Shown here piece by piece: positions 32,513-42,267 of a DNA stretch of 58,603 nucleotides. This DNA is from Gammaproteobacteria bacterium (lineage in GTDB: Bacteria > Pseudomonadota > Gammaproteobacteria > Pseudomonadales > Azotimanducaceae): the NCBI GenBank assembly GCA_028821125.1, contig JAPPHD010000107.1, positions 1 to 58,603 on the forward strand. The letters run 5' to 3'. A program made the position numbers and the translations under genes. The notes below the pieces were generated by a model that saw nothing but the letters and a program-made list of their open reading frames with translations, made no database searches and had not been told where the DNA came from. Positions within the stretch are counted from its first letter, which is position 1. Each line of letters opens with the position of its first letter.

Positions 32513-33823
32513 ATGGATCCGGTACTGAAAGAGCAACTCCACCGTGGCCGCATGTCCTTCTTCCAGGTTCGTGCGGTTGCCGTCTGCCTGTGCATCAACG
32601 TCCTCGATGGCTTCGACATTCTCGTCATCGCCTTTCTCGCACCGGAAATCGCCGGGCAATGGAAGCTGTCGCCGGAATCGCTGGGCATCCTGTTCAGTGC
32701 GGGGCTTGCCGGCATGACGGCCGGATCGCTCTTCCTGTCCCCGCTGGCCGACGTTTATGGCAGGCGCCCGGCCATCCTGGCGAGCCTGATCGTCACCAGC
32801 GCCGGAATGCTGGCAAGCGCCTTCACGGAAGGCCTCGCTCAACTGGCTGTAGCACGGGTCGTCACCGGGCTCGGCATCGGCGCCATGATCGCGAGCCTCA
32901 CCGCCATGGTGGCCGAATACTCATCCGACCGGCGGCGGGCCGCCGCGGTCGGCATCTCCATGGCGGGTTATCCGATTGGCGCCATCTTCGGCGGCATCGT
33001 CACGGTGTACCTGCTCGAGACGTTCGACTGGCGGGCCGTGTTCCTGTTCGGCGGGCTGGTCACGGGGCTGATGATTCCGTTGGCGCTGGTGTTTCTCCCC
33101 GAGTCGATCGAGTACCTGCTGACGCGCCGCGACGAAGACACGCTGAGCCGGGTCAACCGGTTGCTCGAGAAGATGAAGAAGTCGCCGCTCGACAGCCTGC
33201 CGGATGCCGGCCTTGAACCGGCGCCGGCAACCAGCCGTGTCACCGAACTGTTCGCGCCGGCCTATCGCAGGCAGACGGCTCTGGTCTGGGGCGCCTTCTT
33301 CCTCACCATGTCAACGCTCTATTTCGCCCAGTCTTGGACACCGAAGCTGATGGTGGATGCGGGGTTCGATGCCTCGGAGGGCGTGTCGGTCGGAGTGCTG
33401 ATCCAGGTGGGGGCGTTGCTCGGCATTCTCGCCATCGGGGCGCTCACGGCGAGGCTCTCCATCTATGCGACCGCCGCGCTGCTCATGGGTTTCGGGTTTA
33501 TCGCCATGGCCACGTTCAGCCTCACGCTGTCGCAGATCGACTATCTCTATGCGCTGGCTGTCTGCATCGGCCTTGGTGTCAACGCCGCGATGATTGCGCT
33601 CTATGCCATCGTCGCGGACGTCTACCCCGTCGGCATACGCACCACGGCCATCGGCTGGGCCATCGGCATGGGGCGTTTCAGCGCCGTCCTGTCGCCGGCA
33701 ATCGCGGGATTTCTGCTCGGCATCGAGATCGAGGCGCCGCTGCTCTTCCTGGTGTTTGCCGTGCCCATGCTGATTGCCGCTGGCCTGGTGTTGCTGACGG
33801 GGTCCGGCGGACAGCGCAAATGA
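32513..33823 (+). CDS. MFS transporter, aromatic acid:H+ symporter (AAHS) type
   Basis: This 436-residue, 12-helix major facilitator has the AAHS-type first-helix motif LDGFDILVIAFLAPEI and the loop 2-3 signature LADVYGRRPAIL. PcaK/BenK-like members import protonated aromatic acids. It likely supplies substrate to pathways such as the ligase/dioxygenase cluster, though it is 20 kb away. AAGG directly abuts the ATG, so an internal start at MSFFQVRAV is possible. Confidence 0.85.
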   Translation: MDPVLKEQLHRGRMSFFQVRAVAVCLCINVLDGFDILVIAFLAPEIAGQWKLSPESLGILFSAGLAGMTAGSLFLSPLADVYGRRPAILASLIVTSAGMLASAFTEGLAQLAVARVVTGLGIGAMIASLTAMVAEYSSDRRRAAAVGISMAGYPIGAIFGGIVTVYLLETFDWRAVFLFGGLVTGLMIPLALVFLPESIEYLLTRRDEDTLSRVNRLLEKMKKSPLDSLPDAGLEPAPATSRVTELFAPAYRRQTALVWGAFFLTMSTLYFAQSWTPKLMVDAGFDASEGVSVGVLIQVGALLGILAIGALTARLSIYATAALLMGFGFIAMATFSLTLSQIDYLYALAVCIGLGVNAAMIALYAIVADVYPVGIRTTAIGWAIGMGRFSAVLSPAIAGFLLGIEIEAPLLFLVFAVPMLIAAGLVLLTGSGGQRK

Positions 33824-34109
33824 ACGAAGGTGCGCTGAGCCGCGCGGCCGGCACCCCGTTAGCGATGCGCTCGTTCTGACGGAGCCTCCGGCCCATTGGG
33901 TCGGCCCGCCGCTTGCAACTGTAGTCCTCCCCGGCAGCCGCATTGGCCGACCTGCGGTCATCTGGAAGATGCGGCTCGATGCAAGCCTCATCGGCACGGA
34001 ACCAAATGCCTGACCGGCCAGTCCAATAGTCGATTCCGGCTCGATCCTGAAGGAACCGGGGGGCGGAACAGTGTCGGATTTGCCATGACCCCAAGCGTTA
34101 CGAGGACAC
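33824..34109. other. Intergenic region ahead of the subtilase gene
   Basis: 286 bp with no supported gene. GAGGA stands 5 bp before the subtilase ATG as ribosome-binding site. I see no strong palindrome or terminator. Confidence 0.4.
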
Positions 34110-37100
34110 ATGAATTCCAGCATTGCATTCGGTACCCGGACAGGAAAGACGATTGGCACATTGGGGCTGCTCGCCGGCTTCGCCAGCGTTGCCATTCTGC
34201 TCTTGTTCCCATCCTTGTTCGGCCAGGACCGGCCGCCCGACACTGAACCACAAAGCGCCCGGCAGCCATTGCTCGAAGCCGCGGTGGCATCCATTGCCGC
34301 GGAGAGTAGCGGCCTGCTCGCGGAACCAGTGGTGCGGGGCGCTCCACCGGCTTTGGGAGCAGGGGTCGCTTTCAATCAGGCAGACGAACAGGCGCTGCCC
34401 AAGCCTCCCGACGGCTATTCGCTTGCCGGGGACGACGGCGATATGTTCGAGGGGCCGATCGAACGCCGATTGGGCAAAGCGGAAAACCGATCGAACGACG
34501 GTCTCGACTGGCTTGGTTCCACGTCGTCGATCGAAGATCTGGTGAGCCAGGCCGCCCAGGCCGGTCGCGACTGGTCTTTCGGGTGGATCCGTCTTGACGG
34601 CACCGCCCGGCCCGGCGACATCGCGCCCGGTATCGAAGAACTGGGTGGCCGTATGCTCGGTTCCGCGGGCAACCTGGCGCGCGCCAGGCTTCCCGGCGAT
34701 GCGCACCGGCTGGAATCGATCGCCGCGCTGCCCGGCGTCGGAGGGTTGGGCGCCCTGCCGGTCCGGAAAAAACTGCCCGGGGCGTTCGCCGAGGAAGTAC
34801 GGGCCAAACCACCGTCCGAGCAGATACCCGCATTTGTCACCCTCATGACCGGCGACCCGGACGGGCGTTGGCGGCGAGCCCTGGAAGACCTCGGCGCCGT
34901 CGTGGGCCGTTTCGACCCGGACATTCGGGTGTACGCCGCCAACCTGACTCCCGAGGTGCTGGAACCCATCGCCGCGCAGGATTTCGTACTCGCGATCGAA
35001 CCCGTGGGCATCGTCCGGGCCGCGCATGATACGGCCGTACCGGCAATGGGCGCGGATGCCCTGCGTACCTACCTGGGTTCCGGAGGTCTCTTTTCGAGAA
35101 CGGCCGGCGCCTCCACGCCCATCGCCGTCATGGACAGCGGCCTCAACGTCAGCCACCTGGATATCGCCTCGAATCGGGAGAGTATCTGCGGCGCCAATCT
35201 GGTGTATTTCGATGCTCTCGTTGACGATGAAGACCTGTGGGTGGATGAGAGGGGCCACGGTACCCACGTCACCGGGATCATTGCCGGCAACGGGTACGTG
35301 GTACCCAGCTTCGCCGGCATGGCGCCCTCGGTGAAGCACATCCGCATTGCCAAGGTGCTGGGCAGCCAGGGATTGGGATCCGATGCCTTCGTTCTGCGCG
35401 GCATGGACTTTCTCGCGCACCCGATTGGCTGCCCCGGGGCCGGTTGGTCGGATGCGCACGTCAAACCACTCATTGTCAATATGAGTTTGAGTGCAGCCAA
35501 CCTGACACATGAGGGCAGGGGCGCAGGTCCGCGCAAGCTTGATTCCCTCGTCTGGAGCCAGGGCCAGCTTTACGTGGTTTCCCAGGGGAATGTGGATATT
35601 CACGGATTCTCGCAGTACGCCGCTGCCAAGAACTCGCTCGCGGTGGGCGCGATCTTTGACGACGGAAACATTGCGGATTTCAGCAGCCGGGGCCCGACAG
35701 CCGACGGGCGGCTCGCGCCGCAGGTGGTCGGGACCGGATTCGACGTCGTTTCGGCCGCGGGAGGCGGCAGCTTGGGTGACTACCTGCAGTCCAGTGGTAC
35801 AAGCATGGCCAGTCCGGCGGTTGCGGGTGTGGCGGCGCTGATCATGGATGTCAGCCGGGCTTATCGTGGCAGGCCTGCGCTGACACGGGCGCGAATCATG
35901 TCCAGCGCAATCAGGCCGGATGCCTGGCTGGAAGACGGCACCGGGTTCATGGCGAACAATTCCGATGGGCCAGGAGCGCTGCAGGCCGCCTACGGGCTCG
36001 GCAAGGCTTCCGCCCGCACCAGCATCCTGAATCGCAATCGGCCGGACGGCTGGATCAGCGGCAGTCACGTCTCCAGGATCTCGAGCGGCAAGTACGCCTA
36101 CAGGGACATCTACGTGCCGGAAGGCACGAGCCGGCTCGATCTGGTAGTGACCTGGGACGAACCCCCCGCCGAGACAATTGCCGCCACGGTGCTGCACGAT
36201 CTCGACCTCTGGCTCGACCGGGGCGTCGACTGCGGACAGGCGGAGTGCGGCGAATTCGCCTCCACTTCACGGATAGACAACGTGGAGTGGATCATCGTCC
36301 GGAACCCGCTGCCGGGCTTATACCGTGCCAAGGTAACCGCCCCCCGGGTCTACGGCACAGCCCCTGAAGCGGCGCTCTCCTGGACGATGATCCGCGGGTC
36401 ATCGACGCCCGATCTGGAGATCGCCGCAAACAGGGCGGTCGTCGATGTAGGGATCGGGCGTGGGCCGACGGTGAGGCTGACGGCAAGAGCACGCTCCTAC
36501 GTCGCAGCCGGAACGAGCATTCACCTCGACTGCCGATTAGCGCAAGGAGGCCGGTGCGATAGCGTCGGGACATTTCTGGTTACGACCAGAAGGGAGGATG
36601 GCATCGAAATCCGTTCCGAAGCCAGCCTCGATTCTCCCATTCCGGTCGGCGAACTCGCGGTCGGCGAAACCTGGCAGGCCGACTTGACGTTGTGGGATCC
36701 CGGTCTGGACGGCGGCGGAGCCTATCGCCTGTACATCAAGGCCAATGGCTGGAATGCGAATCCGGCATCGACCAGCGTTCTGGTGCGCAGGCCGGGGACC
36801 GGCAAGGTCGAGCCGCGCGAAGCCCCGGCGCCGTCGAACGACCGGTTCGCGGATGCCGACCGGCTCGATGGCGCCGAGGGTCACAGGGAAGTCGATCTGC
36901 TTCGTGCCACAACGGAATCGGGAGAACCCGCTTACAGGGGTTTTCCGCCTCGCGCCAACGGTTCGGTCTGGTACAGTTGGACCGCTCCGCAAGATGGAGC
37001 GGTCTGGTTCAGTGTGGTCGCGAACGACCGGTTCTCCTCCCCCGAATTCGCCCTGGTGGACGCCTTCCGGGGCGAGGCGGTCGCGGCTCTCCAACGCATT

Positions 37101-39488
37101 GGGTCGGGACGTCAAGGCGTGCAGTTCTTTGCCGAACAGGGGCAGGCTTACCTGATCCGCATCAGTTACGTCAGGAGGGCGCCGAGCCTGCGGCTCGACT
37201 GGGCCCAGGGGTCCCGGCCGGCCAACGATGACCTCGGCAGAGCCGGCGCCATTGCCGGAGTGGAAGGCAGTGTGAAGGGGAACAACGCGGGAGCCACACT
37301 GCAGCCCGGCGAACTGTTCGGGGTAATGGCGGCCACTGCCTGGCACCGGTGGCGGGCGCCAAGCGATGGAGCATGGGAATTTCGGGTCAATCACAACAAT
37401 TTGCGCGCGCTGGCGTTTACGGGGCGGAACTTTGCCGACCTGCGACTGGTGTCGGGTTTCCCGGGTGCCTCGGCCTCGTTCCCCGCCCGCGCCAACGAGG
37501 TGTACTACATTGCCGTCGCCGCACCGGACGTCCATACGCCGGGTGGGGTGTACGAGTTGAGCTGGTCGCTGACCGACCGCCAACCCGGCAACGACGATTT
37601 TGGGGGTGCAACCGAATTGCCGGGCGCCGCATCGGCGTCGCACGGCATAGGAGTCGACGTTCCGGCGACCGTCGAACCCGGGGAGCCCGAGGAAAGCGGC
37701 ATTCGCACCAAGTGGTGGTCCTGGACGGCGCCGGCGGACGGCGACTATACCTGGTTGCTGGACGAATTGACCGAGACAGCATTGCGCCTCAACATCCGCC
37801 TGCTGGTGTCGGTGTTCGAAGGCGACAGCCTGGACGAACTGGAGCTGGTCGCGACCAACGGCCCAATCATGTCGGTAAGCCTCGGGTTTACCGCAGTTGC
37901 AGGCCAACGCTACTGGATATCGGTGGGATTGCCCGCCCGTGACACCTCCGCCTACACCGAAACCTATCGAACGGGAAGCGCGACGCTGGTATGGGGTCCG
38001 ACCCCTGAAAACGACGACCCGGTAGCCGCGCCTGTGCTGGCCGGTTCGGGCGGCTCTGTTTCCGGGTCGACCCGTTTCGCGACAATCGAAGCAGGAGAAC
38101 GGGCCGATCTTCACGGGCATTCGAGCCTCTGGTGGACCTTTGCGGCCGAGGAGTCCGGCTGGTACCGGTTCGAGGTCGCAGGAACCGGTGTCTGGACGCT
38201 GACGGCGTACCGGGAAGCCGGCGACGGGTCGGGCGAATCGGAAGTCGTGGGCTCAAGCCATTGGCAAAGGGGCGAAGGTCAAGGGACGGAACTGTTGTTC
38301 CAGGCCGAGCCCGGCATACGCTACTCCATTGCCGTCGGCCGGCGCGGCGGGGAGGGATCCGGCAGTTTCACCCTGCGCTGGTCGGAAAGCGATGCGCCGG
38401 CCTGGTTGCGGTACCTCGGCCGCCTGGGCGACGGCGATTCGGACGCCGCCGGCGACCCGGTCGAGATTCGCGAACCCGGAAGCCTGGCCTTCCGGGGGGA
38501 CGGCGCGGTCCTGTACCTCGCCTCGGCGATCGGCCTGCAAGTCTACGAACGCAATTCGTCGACGGGCGAATTGACGCTGATGCAGTCGCTGGACGACTAC
38601 CTGATCGATCACACGCTGATCTGGGACCAACATCGCAATCGGCTGCTCGCCTACGGGTGCGGGGCCTGGCGCGCCTACCCGCAGTCTGGCGACGGTCCGG
38701 AACTCGGGGCCGGTGGGGCTCTGGCCGTCACAGGCGAAACGGGCAGGTGTTCGGGCAACCTGTTCATGGATTCCTCGGGCGCCTTCCTCTATCGAACAGC
38801 GGAAGGACAACTGGAACTGCTCGCGCTCGAACCATCGGGCGGCCTGCGATTCGTGCGCGGATACCAGTTCGAGGGGCAGGCGCAACACGCCGTCATCGGT
38901 GCCGACGACTCGCACGTTTACGCCATTGCGGAGTCCGTTCCCCGGGATCTGCTGCAGGTGTTTTCTCGGAACGACGAATCCGGTCTGCTCACCCACCTGG
39001 AAAGTTCGGGCCGCTTGAAACGAACGGCTGAAACCGTAGCAGTCAGCGATGACGGCAGATACCTGTTCGTATTCGACTTCAACGGACAGAGCACCCGCGC
39101 TTTCGGGCTGGAGGATGCTTCACGCCCGAACCCGACGGATTTCCTGGCGCCGTTCTGGAACCCGCCCGGCTCTCAATTCACTAACCAGTGCCGGTTTGCC
39201 GTGATGCGCGTCGGAGAGCCCGTGGCGGATGTCGTCTGCGACAACCTGGCTTACTCCGTTCGCTTGCATCCGTCGTCCGGGTTACTGGAGGGGACGGACA
39301 CCATTGCGGACTGGCAGGCGGATCGTTTCAGATCCCGGGTTCCGTTTTTCGGCGCTCCCGAGTCCGTGGCGGCGAGTCCGGACGGACGCCACCTGTATGT
39401 CTCCACTGCGCACCAGGGAATATTGATTTTCGAACGTGTCGGCAATCAACCTGCCGATGCGGGTTCCGGCAGCTCGGACGAGTCGTGA
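34110..39488 (+). CDS. Giant secreted subtilisin-like (S8) protease with repeat and propeller domains
   Basis: In this 1792-residue protein an N-terminal hydrophobic segment at about 14-38 directs export. The S8 catalytic triad is Asp342 (VMDSGLN), His383 (RGHGTH) and Ser565 (SGTSMASP). After the protease come at least four related ~120-residue beta repeats, each with a (S)W(Y/W)SWTAP or WHRWRAP-like motif and an NDD(F/L) entry, similar to PPC-type binding modules. The last ~400 residues form a likely seven-bladed propeller (LAFRGDGAVLYLAS, VQVF-type strands). Such proteins degrade or display at the surface. A lipid or membrane anchor at the C-terminus is not evident. It stands alone, between MFS and TetR genes. 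Confidence 0.88.
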   Translation: MNSSIAFGTRTGKTIGTLGLLAGFASVAILLLFPSLFGQDRPPDTEPQSARQPLLEAAVASIAAESSGLLAEPVVRGAPPALGAGVAFNQADEQALPKPPDGYSLAGDDGDMFEGPIERRLGKAENRSNDGLDWLGSTSSIEDLVSQAAQAGRDWSFGWIRLDGTARPGDIAPGIEELGGRMLGSAGNLARARLPGDAHRLESIAALPGVGGLGALPVRKKLPGAFAEEVRAKPPSEQIPAFVTLMTGDPDGRWRRALEDLGAVVGRFDPDIRVYAANLTPEVLEPIAAQDFVLAIEPVGIVRAAHDTAVPAMGADALRTYLGSGGLFSRTAGASTPIAVMDSGLNVSHLDIASNRESICGANLVYFDALVDDEDLWVDERGHGTHVTGIIAGNGYVVPSFAGMAPSVKHIRIAKVLGSQGLGSDAFVLRGMDFLAHPIGCPGAGWSDAHVKPLIVNMSLSAANLTHEGRGAGPRKLDSLVWSQGQLYVVSQGNVDIHGFSQYAAAKNSLAVGAIFDDGNIADFSSRGPTADGRLAPQVVGTGFDVVSAAGGGSLGDYLQSSGTSMASPAVAGVAALIMDVSRAYRGRPALTRARIMSSAIRPDAWLEDGTGFMANNSDGPGALQAAYGLGKASARTSILNRNRPDGWISGSHVSRISSGKYAYRDIYVPEGTSRLDLVVTWDEPPAETIAATVLHDLDLWLDRGVDCGQAECGEFASTSRIDNVEWIIVRNPLPGLYRAKVTAPRVYGTAPEAALSWTMIRGSSTPDLEIAANRAVVDVGIGRGPTVRLTARARSYVAAGTSIHLDCRLAQGGRCDSVGTFLVTTRREDGIEIRSEASLDSPIPVGELAVGETWQADLTLWDPGLDGGGAYRLYIKANGWNANPASTSVLVRRPGTGKVEPREAPAPSNDRFADADRLDGAEGHREVDLLRATTESGEPAYRGFPPRANGSVWYSWTAPQDGAVWFSVVANDRFSSPEFALVDAFRGEAVAALQRIGSGRQGVQFFAEQGQAYLIRISYVRRAPSLRLDWAQGSRPANDDLGRAGAIAGVEGSVKGNNAGATLQPGELFGVMAATAWHRWRAPSDGAWEFRVNHNNLRALAFTGRNFADLRLVSGFPGASASFPARANEVYYIAVAAPDVHTPGGVYELSWSLTDRQPGNDDFGGATELPGAASASHGIGVDVPATVEPGEPEESGIRTKWWSWTAPADGDYTWLLDELTETALRLNIRLLVSVFEGDSLDELELVATNGPIMSVSLGFTAVAGQRYWISVGLPARDTSAYTETYRTGSATLVWGPTPENDDPVAAPVLAGSGGSVSGSTRFATIEAGERADLHGHSSLWWTFAAEESGWYRFEVAGTGVWTLTAYREAGDGSGESEVVGSSHWQRGEGQGTELLFQAEPGIRYSIAVGRRGGEGSGSFTLRWSESDAPAWLRYLGRLGDGDSDAAGDPVEIREPGSLAFRGDGAVLYLASAIGLQVYERNSSTGELTLMQSLDDYLIDHTLIWDQHRNRLLAYGCGAWRAYPQSGDGPELGAGGALAVTGETGRCSGNLFMDSSGAFLYRTAEGQLELLALEPSGGLRFVRGYQFEGQAQHAVIGADDSHVYAIAESVPRDLLQVFSRNDESGLLTHLESSGRLKRTAETVAVSDDGRYLFVFDFNGQSTRAFGLEDASRPNPTDFLAPFWNPPGSQFTNQCRFAVMRVGEPVADVVCDNLAYSVRLHPSSGLLEGTDTIADWQADRFRSRVPFFGAPESVAASPDGRHLYVSTAHQGILIFERVGNQPADAGSGSSDES

Positions 39489-39542
39489 AGAGTTGAAAGA
39501 CGCCACGGCGGCTGTCATGCCCATGGCGTTGGCGCGGTCGTA

Positions 39543-40184
39543 TCAACAATCGTCCTTCAGCAGATAGCGCTCCACCATTTCGATCATTGCCTGCTCAAGC
39601 CGGGGATCGTCGAGCTGATCCGGCGCCCGCAGGCCGTAGGTGTTGGCGGTGGCGCTCACCGTGTGCATGAGAAATTCGGCCAGGAACCGCAAATCCGCCT
39701 CCGGGCGCAGCATTTCGCGATGCGCTTCGAGAAAGGCGACCGAGATGCCGAGAAAGTCGTCGAAGACCTCAGCCTCCACCTCGGCGATTGCCGCACGCGG
39801 CACTTCGGTTTCCAGGGCGGCGTAGAGCACGGGATCGCGGCGCATCCAGTTGAGCCGGCCACGCACGATGTGGCAGATTGCGGCGCGCGGTTGTTGCGGA
39901 CGCGGTTGGGCGATGAGTTCCCGGTAAAACTTGTGGCCTTCCCGCCTGCGCAATTCCGCAAAGATCGCTTCCTTGCCCGGAAAGTACTCATACAGCGAGC
40001 CGATACTGACGCCGGCCCGCTCGGCTATGCGATTGGTGCTCGCGGCAGCATAACCATCCTCGGTGAGAATCCGAGCGGCGGCGTCGAGGATGGCGTCAAC
40101 CGTCGCGATGGCGCGGGCTTGCCTGGGGCGCTTGCGCAGCGAATAGACTGAGTTTGCGGCGATTGAGCGGTCGTCGTGTTGCAT
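39543..40184 (-). CDS. TetR-family transcriptional regulator
   Basis: The 213-residue protein has a helix-turn-helix with ILDAAARILTEDGYAAASTN then RIAERAGVSIGSLYEYFPGK, which is canonical TetR_N. The C-terminal ligand domain is unremarkable. It is divergent from the P450-like gene, with a 10-bp perfect palindrome between them, so it probably represses that transcript and its own. Confidence 0.9.
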   Translation of the reverse strand: MQHDDRSIAANSVYSLRKRPRQARAIATVDAILDAAARILTEDGYAAASTNRIAERAGVSIGSLYEYFPGKEAIFAELRRREGHKFYRELIAQPRPQQPRAAICHIVRGRLNWMRRDPVLYAALETEVPRAAIAEVEAEVFDDFLGISVAFLEAHREMLRPEADLRFLAEFLMHTVSATANTYGLRAPDQLDDPRLEQAMIEMVERYLLKDDC

Positions 40185-40210
40185 ACCGAGTAATCCGAGT
40201 ACGAAAACCT

Positions 40211-40220
40211 AGCGATCGCT
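40211..40220. promoter_or_regulatory. Palindrome AGCGATCGCT in the TetR-P450 intergenic region
   Basis: A perfect 10-bp palindrome, flanked by CCGAG and CTCGGATAAT elements, sits 26 bp upstream of the TetR start and 28 bp before the P450 start. Its place makes it a candidate TetR operator. Confidence 0.45.
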
Positions 40221-40248
40221 CGGATAATAGCAGGGGACTCGAAAGAGG

Positions 40249-40809
40249 ATGCGGCCGATGTCCCTGGTGCCTTCCGTTCAAGTGGATTCGAACGCTCTAC
40301 CCCGCAGAGCGAATTCCAACCTGAAACACCTCCCCGGCCCCAAGGGCCATTGGTATTTCGGCAATCTGCGGGCGCTGCTCCCCGACCCGGTGTTCCGGGA
40401 AACGCTGCGGTTGTATTCACCTGTCCAGTTGTTGCCGCGGAGGAATGTCCGGGGGTTCGAGTTCCGTGGCAAACACATACCGGGGAACAGCCAGATTCTG
40501 CTCTCGCCCCAACTCTGCCATCGGGATCGGATACTTTTCGAGCAACCCCACGCTTTTCGCCCGGAGCGCTTCCTTGCAACCGGTCCCGATAACCGGGCGG
40601 ATCCGTTTTCGTTCGTCCCGTTCGGCAAGGGCAGCCACATGTGCATCGGTATGCGTTTCGCCACGCTGGCGGTTAAGGCGTTTTTCGCACTCCTTCTTCG
40701 TACATACTACCTGCAGCTTTCCGTAGATCGGCTCCCTGTCATCCAGTACCTGCCGATGCTTCGGCCCAGGCATCGGTTGCCGCTATGTTTTGTGCCCCAT
40801 AAGGGTTGA
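40249..40809 (+). CDS. Cytochrome P450 with the middle deleted (N-terminal stub joined to C-terminal third)
   Basis: The protein is 186 residues against about 450 for a P450. Residues 26-47 are the N-terminal proline-rich LPGPKGHWYFGNLRALLPDP. Immediately after comes the K-helix ExxR (Glu51-Arg54, ETLRLYSP), the PERF motif at 105-108 and the haem loop PFGKGSHMCIG with Cys132. Helices A-J, including the oxygen-binding I helix, are gone, yet the frame is intact. It cannot be a normal monooxygenase. It is most likely a decaying gene with an in-frame internal deletion; a haem-binding remnant protein is conceivable. Confidence 0.75.
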   Translation: MRPMSLVPSVQVDSNALPRRANSNLKHLPGPKGHWYFGNLRALLPDPVFRETLRLYSPVQLLPRRNVRGFEFRGKHIPGNSQILLSPQLCHRDRILFEQPHAFRPERFLATGPDNRADPFSFVPFGKGSHMCIGMRFATLAVKAFFALLLRTYYLQLSVDRLPVIQYLPMLRPRHRLPLCFVPHKG

Positions 40810-40954
40810 ACTGGCGCGTGACGAGCCCGGCCGTGCGTCCGCCAATGCTAAGCGGGTGCGCGAACGCGCTGCTTCCCGGCGAGTCTTTGCACGGGAAATT
40901 GGAAAGAGTGCCGCCGACATGCGGCGATATGCACCCGCGGTAAAGTCTCCCCTA

Positions 40955-41242
40955 TCAGTCCGCTTCGGCGGTCACCGGGTCGATCATGCGCTTGACCAGG
41001 GTGACCTTGTTTGCAGGGAAGCCGCTGCGCTCGGAATGCTCGGCGATGAGTTCGGGGTTCCCGGCGATGTAGATGCAGAAGACCTTGTCGCCCGCGACGT
41101 ATGAGTGCTCCCACTGGATGTTCTTGTTCTCGGCCTTCATGGCGGCGAGAACGCCGTTCGATTTCTGCGATGCCTCCCGCAGGGCGTCGCGTTCGGCGGA
41201 ACCGATTTCGGGGATGTCTCTTTCGATCACGTATCTTGGCAT
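40955..41242 (-). CDS. DUF4242 small protein
   Basis: The protein is 95 residues from the ATG at 41242, preceded by GGAGGAGCGCC. MPRYVIERDIPEIGSAERDA, then WEHSYVAGDKVFCIYIAGN, then HSERSGFPANKVTLVKRMID match the DUF4242 ferredoxin-like family (SCO4226-like, some of which bind nickel). Function unknown. It is a stand-alone gene; a longer upstream reading has no start support. Confidence 0.85.
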   Translation of the reverse strand: MPRYVIERDIPEIGSAERDALREASQKSNGVLAAMKAENKNIQWEHSYVAGDKVFCIYIAGNPELIAEHSERSGFPANKVTLVKRMIDPVTAEAD

Positions 41243-41432
41243 GGCGCTCCTCCGGCGGCCTTGAACACGATCCTTGGCCCAGACTAGCCTGCGCTGGTCA
41301 TGTTGTCGACCAACCGCGACTGTGGCTGCGCGTGGGCATGGGTGCATAGGGGCGCAACGGCCATAGGAAGCGGGTTTTCCGAGTGTCGGTACCCCCCCTT
41401 CTGGTGTTGTCAGACAGTGATAACCTATGTAG

Positions 41433-41804
41433 ATGACGGCGCCTGAACGCGATCCTGGGCTGGACACGCTGCTCGACCTTCACGGACAGACGCTATTCGT
41501 GGATGAGACGGGCCATTGGGTGAAATTCGTCGCCGTGCAGACCACCGCGACTGCGGAGCGCCCCCACGCGCTGAGCTACTCGCTGACGCTGCATGCCCCG
41601 GATGGCGAGCGGCTGGTCGGTTTCGACAACGCGCACCCGGTGCGGGAGCGCCGAGGTCCGGGTACGCGGCGCCGCACTCAGAGCGACTACCGCCACAGGC
41701 TGCGAAGTATCGGGCCCTACGAGTACACGGATGCTGCGACGCTTCTGGAAGACTTCTGGAAGGAAGTGGACGCCGTTCTTCGAGAAAGAGGAGTGCTGCC
41801 ATGA
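41433..41804 (+). CDS. TumE-family (DUF6516) toxin
   Basis: The 123-residue protein contains HALSYSLTLHAPDGERLVGF and DNAHPVRERRG, the signature of TumE/DUF6516 toxins. Partners are HTH antitoxins encoded directly after, as here, with an ATGA overlap. The region between 41290 and 41433 contains the probable promoter. The molecular target of TumE is not certain to me. Confidence 0.75.
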   Translation: MTAPERDPGLDTLLDLHGQTLFVDETGHWVKFVAVQTTATAERPHALSYSLTLHAPDGERLVGFDNAHPVRERRGPGTRRRTQSDYRHRLRSIGPYEYTDAATLLEDFWKEVDAVLRERGVLP

Positions 41805-42181
41805 AGACGCTGAAGATCGGCATCGCGAGCTACGAATTGATGAAGGAACGAACAATGGCGATTGCCCGTGGAGAACACAGGCCTGCACGGGGCGAGCCGA
41901 CGGTCTGGTTCACGTCAATCGAAAGCTTCGCCAAAGTGCTTTCGGGGCGCAATCGCGAGCTGCTGGCGCTGATTGCCCGCGAAAAGCCGGACTCGCTCAC
42001 CGAACTCGCGGAACTCTCGGGGAGAAACAAGTCCAACCTGTCGCGGACGCTGAAGACGATGTCGCGTTACGGTTTGGTCGAACTGCGTGAGGGTGAGCGT
42101 GGTACGTTGGTTCCTCGGGCACCGTACGATCAGGTGAGGCTGGATGTTTCGTTGACGCAGTCGCCACCGGGGATGGCTTGA
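41801..42181 (+). CDS. TumA-family HTH antitoxin/regulator
   Basis: This 126-residue protein is coupled to the toxin by ATGA. It has a winged helix with LLALIAREKPDSLTELAELS and GRNKSNLSRTLKTMSRYGLV, of the HVO_A0114/MarR-like type found in TumA. It should bind the toxin and autoregulate. Confidence 0.78.
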   Translation: MKTLKIGIASYELMKERTMAIARGEHRPARGEPTVWFTSIESFAKVLSGRNRELLALIAREKPDSLTELAELSGRNKSNLSRTLKTMSRYGLVELREGERGTLVPRAPYDQVRLDVSLTQSPPGMA

Positions 42182-42267
42182 GTTCACAAGTGTACCGGCC
42201 GCCTCGCGGGGCCGCTGCTGCTTGCTGCGCGGCACCGGGTTTCCCTCGCGATTGCCGTGAAGGAATC

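Noticed and set aside
34098-36197. 699-codon minus-strand frame, and a further 527-codon one at 36537-38120
   Set aside because: Both are shadows of the subtilase gene, whose catalytic triad and repeats are on the plus strand.
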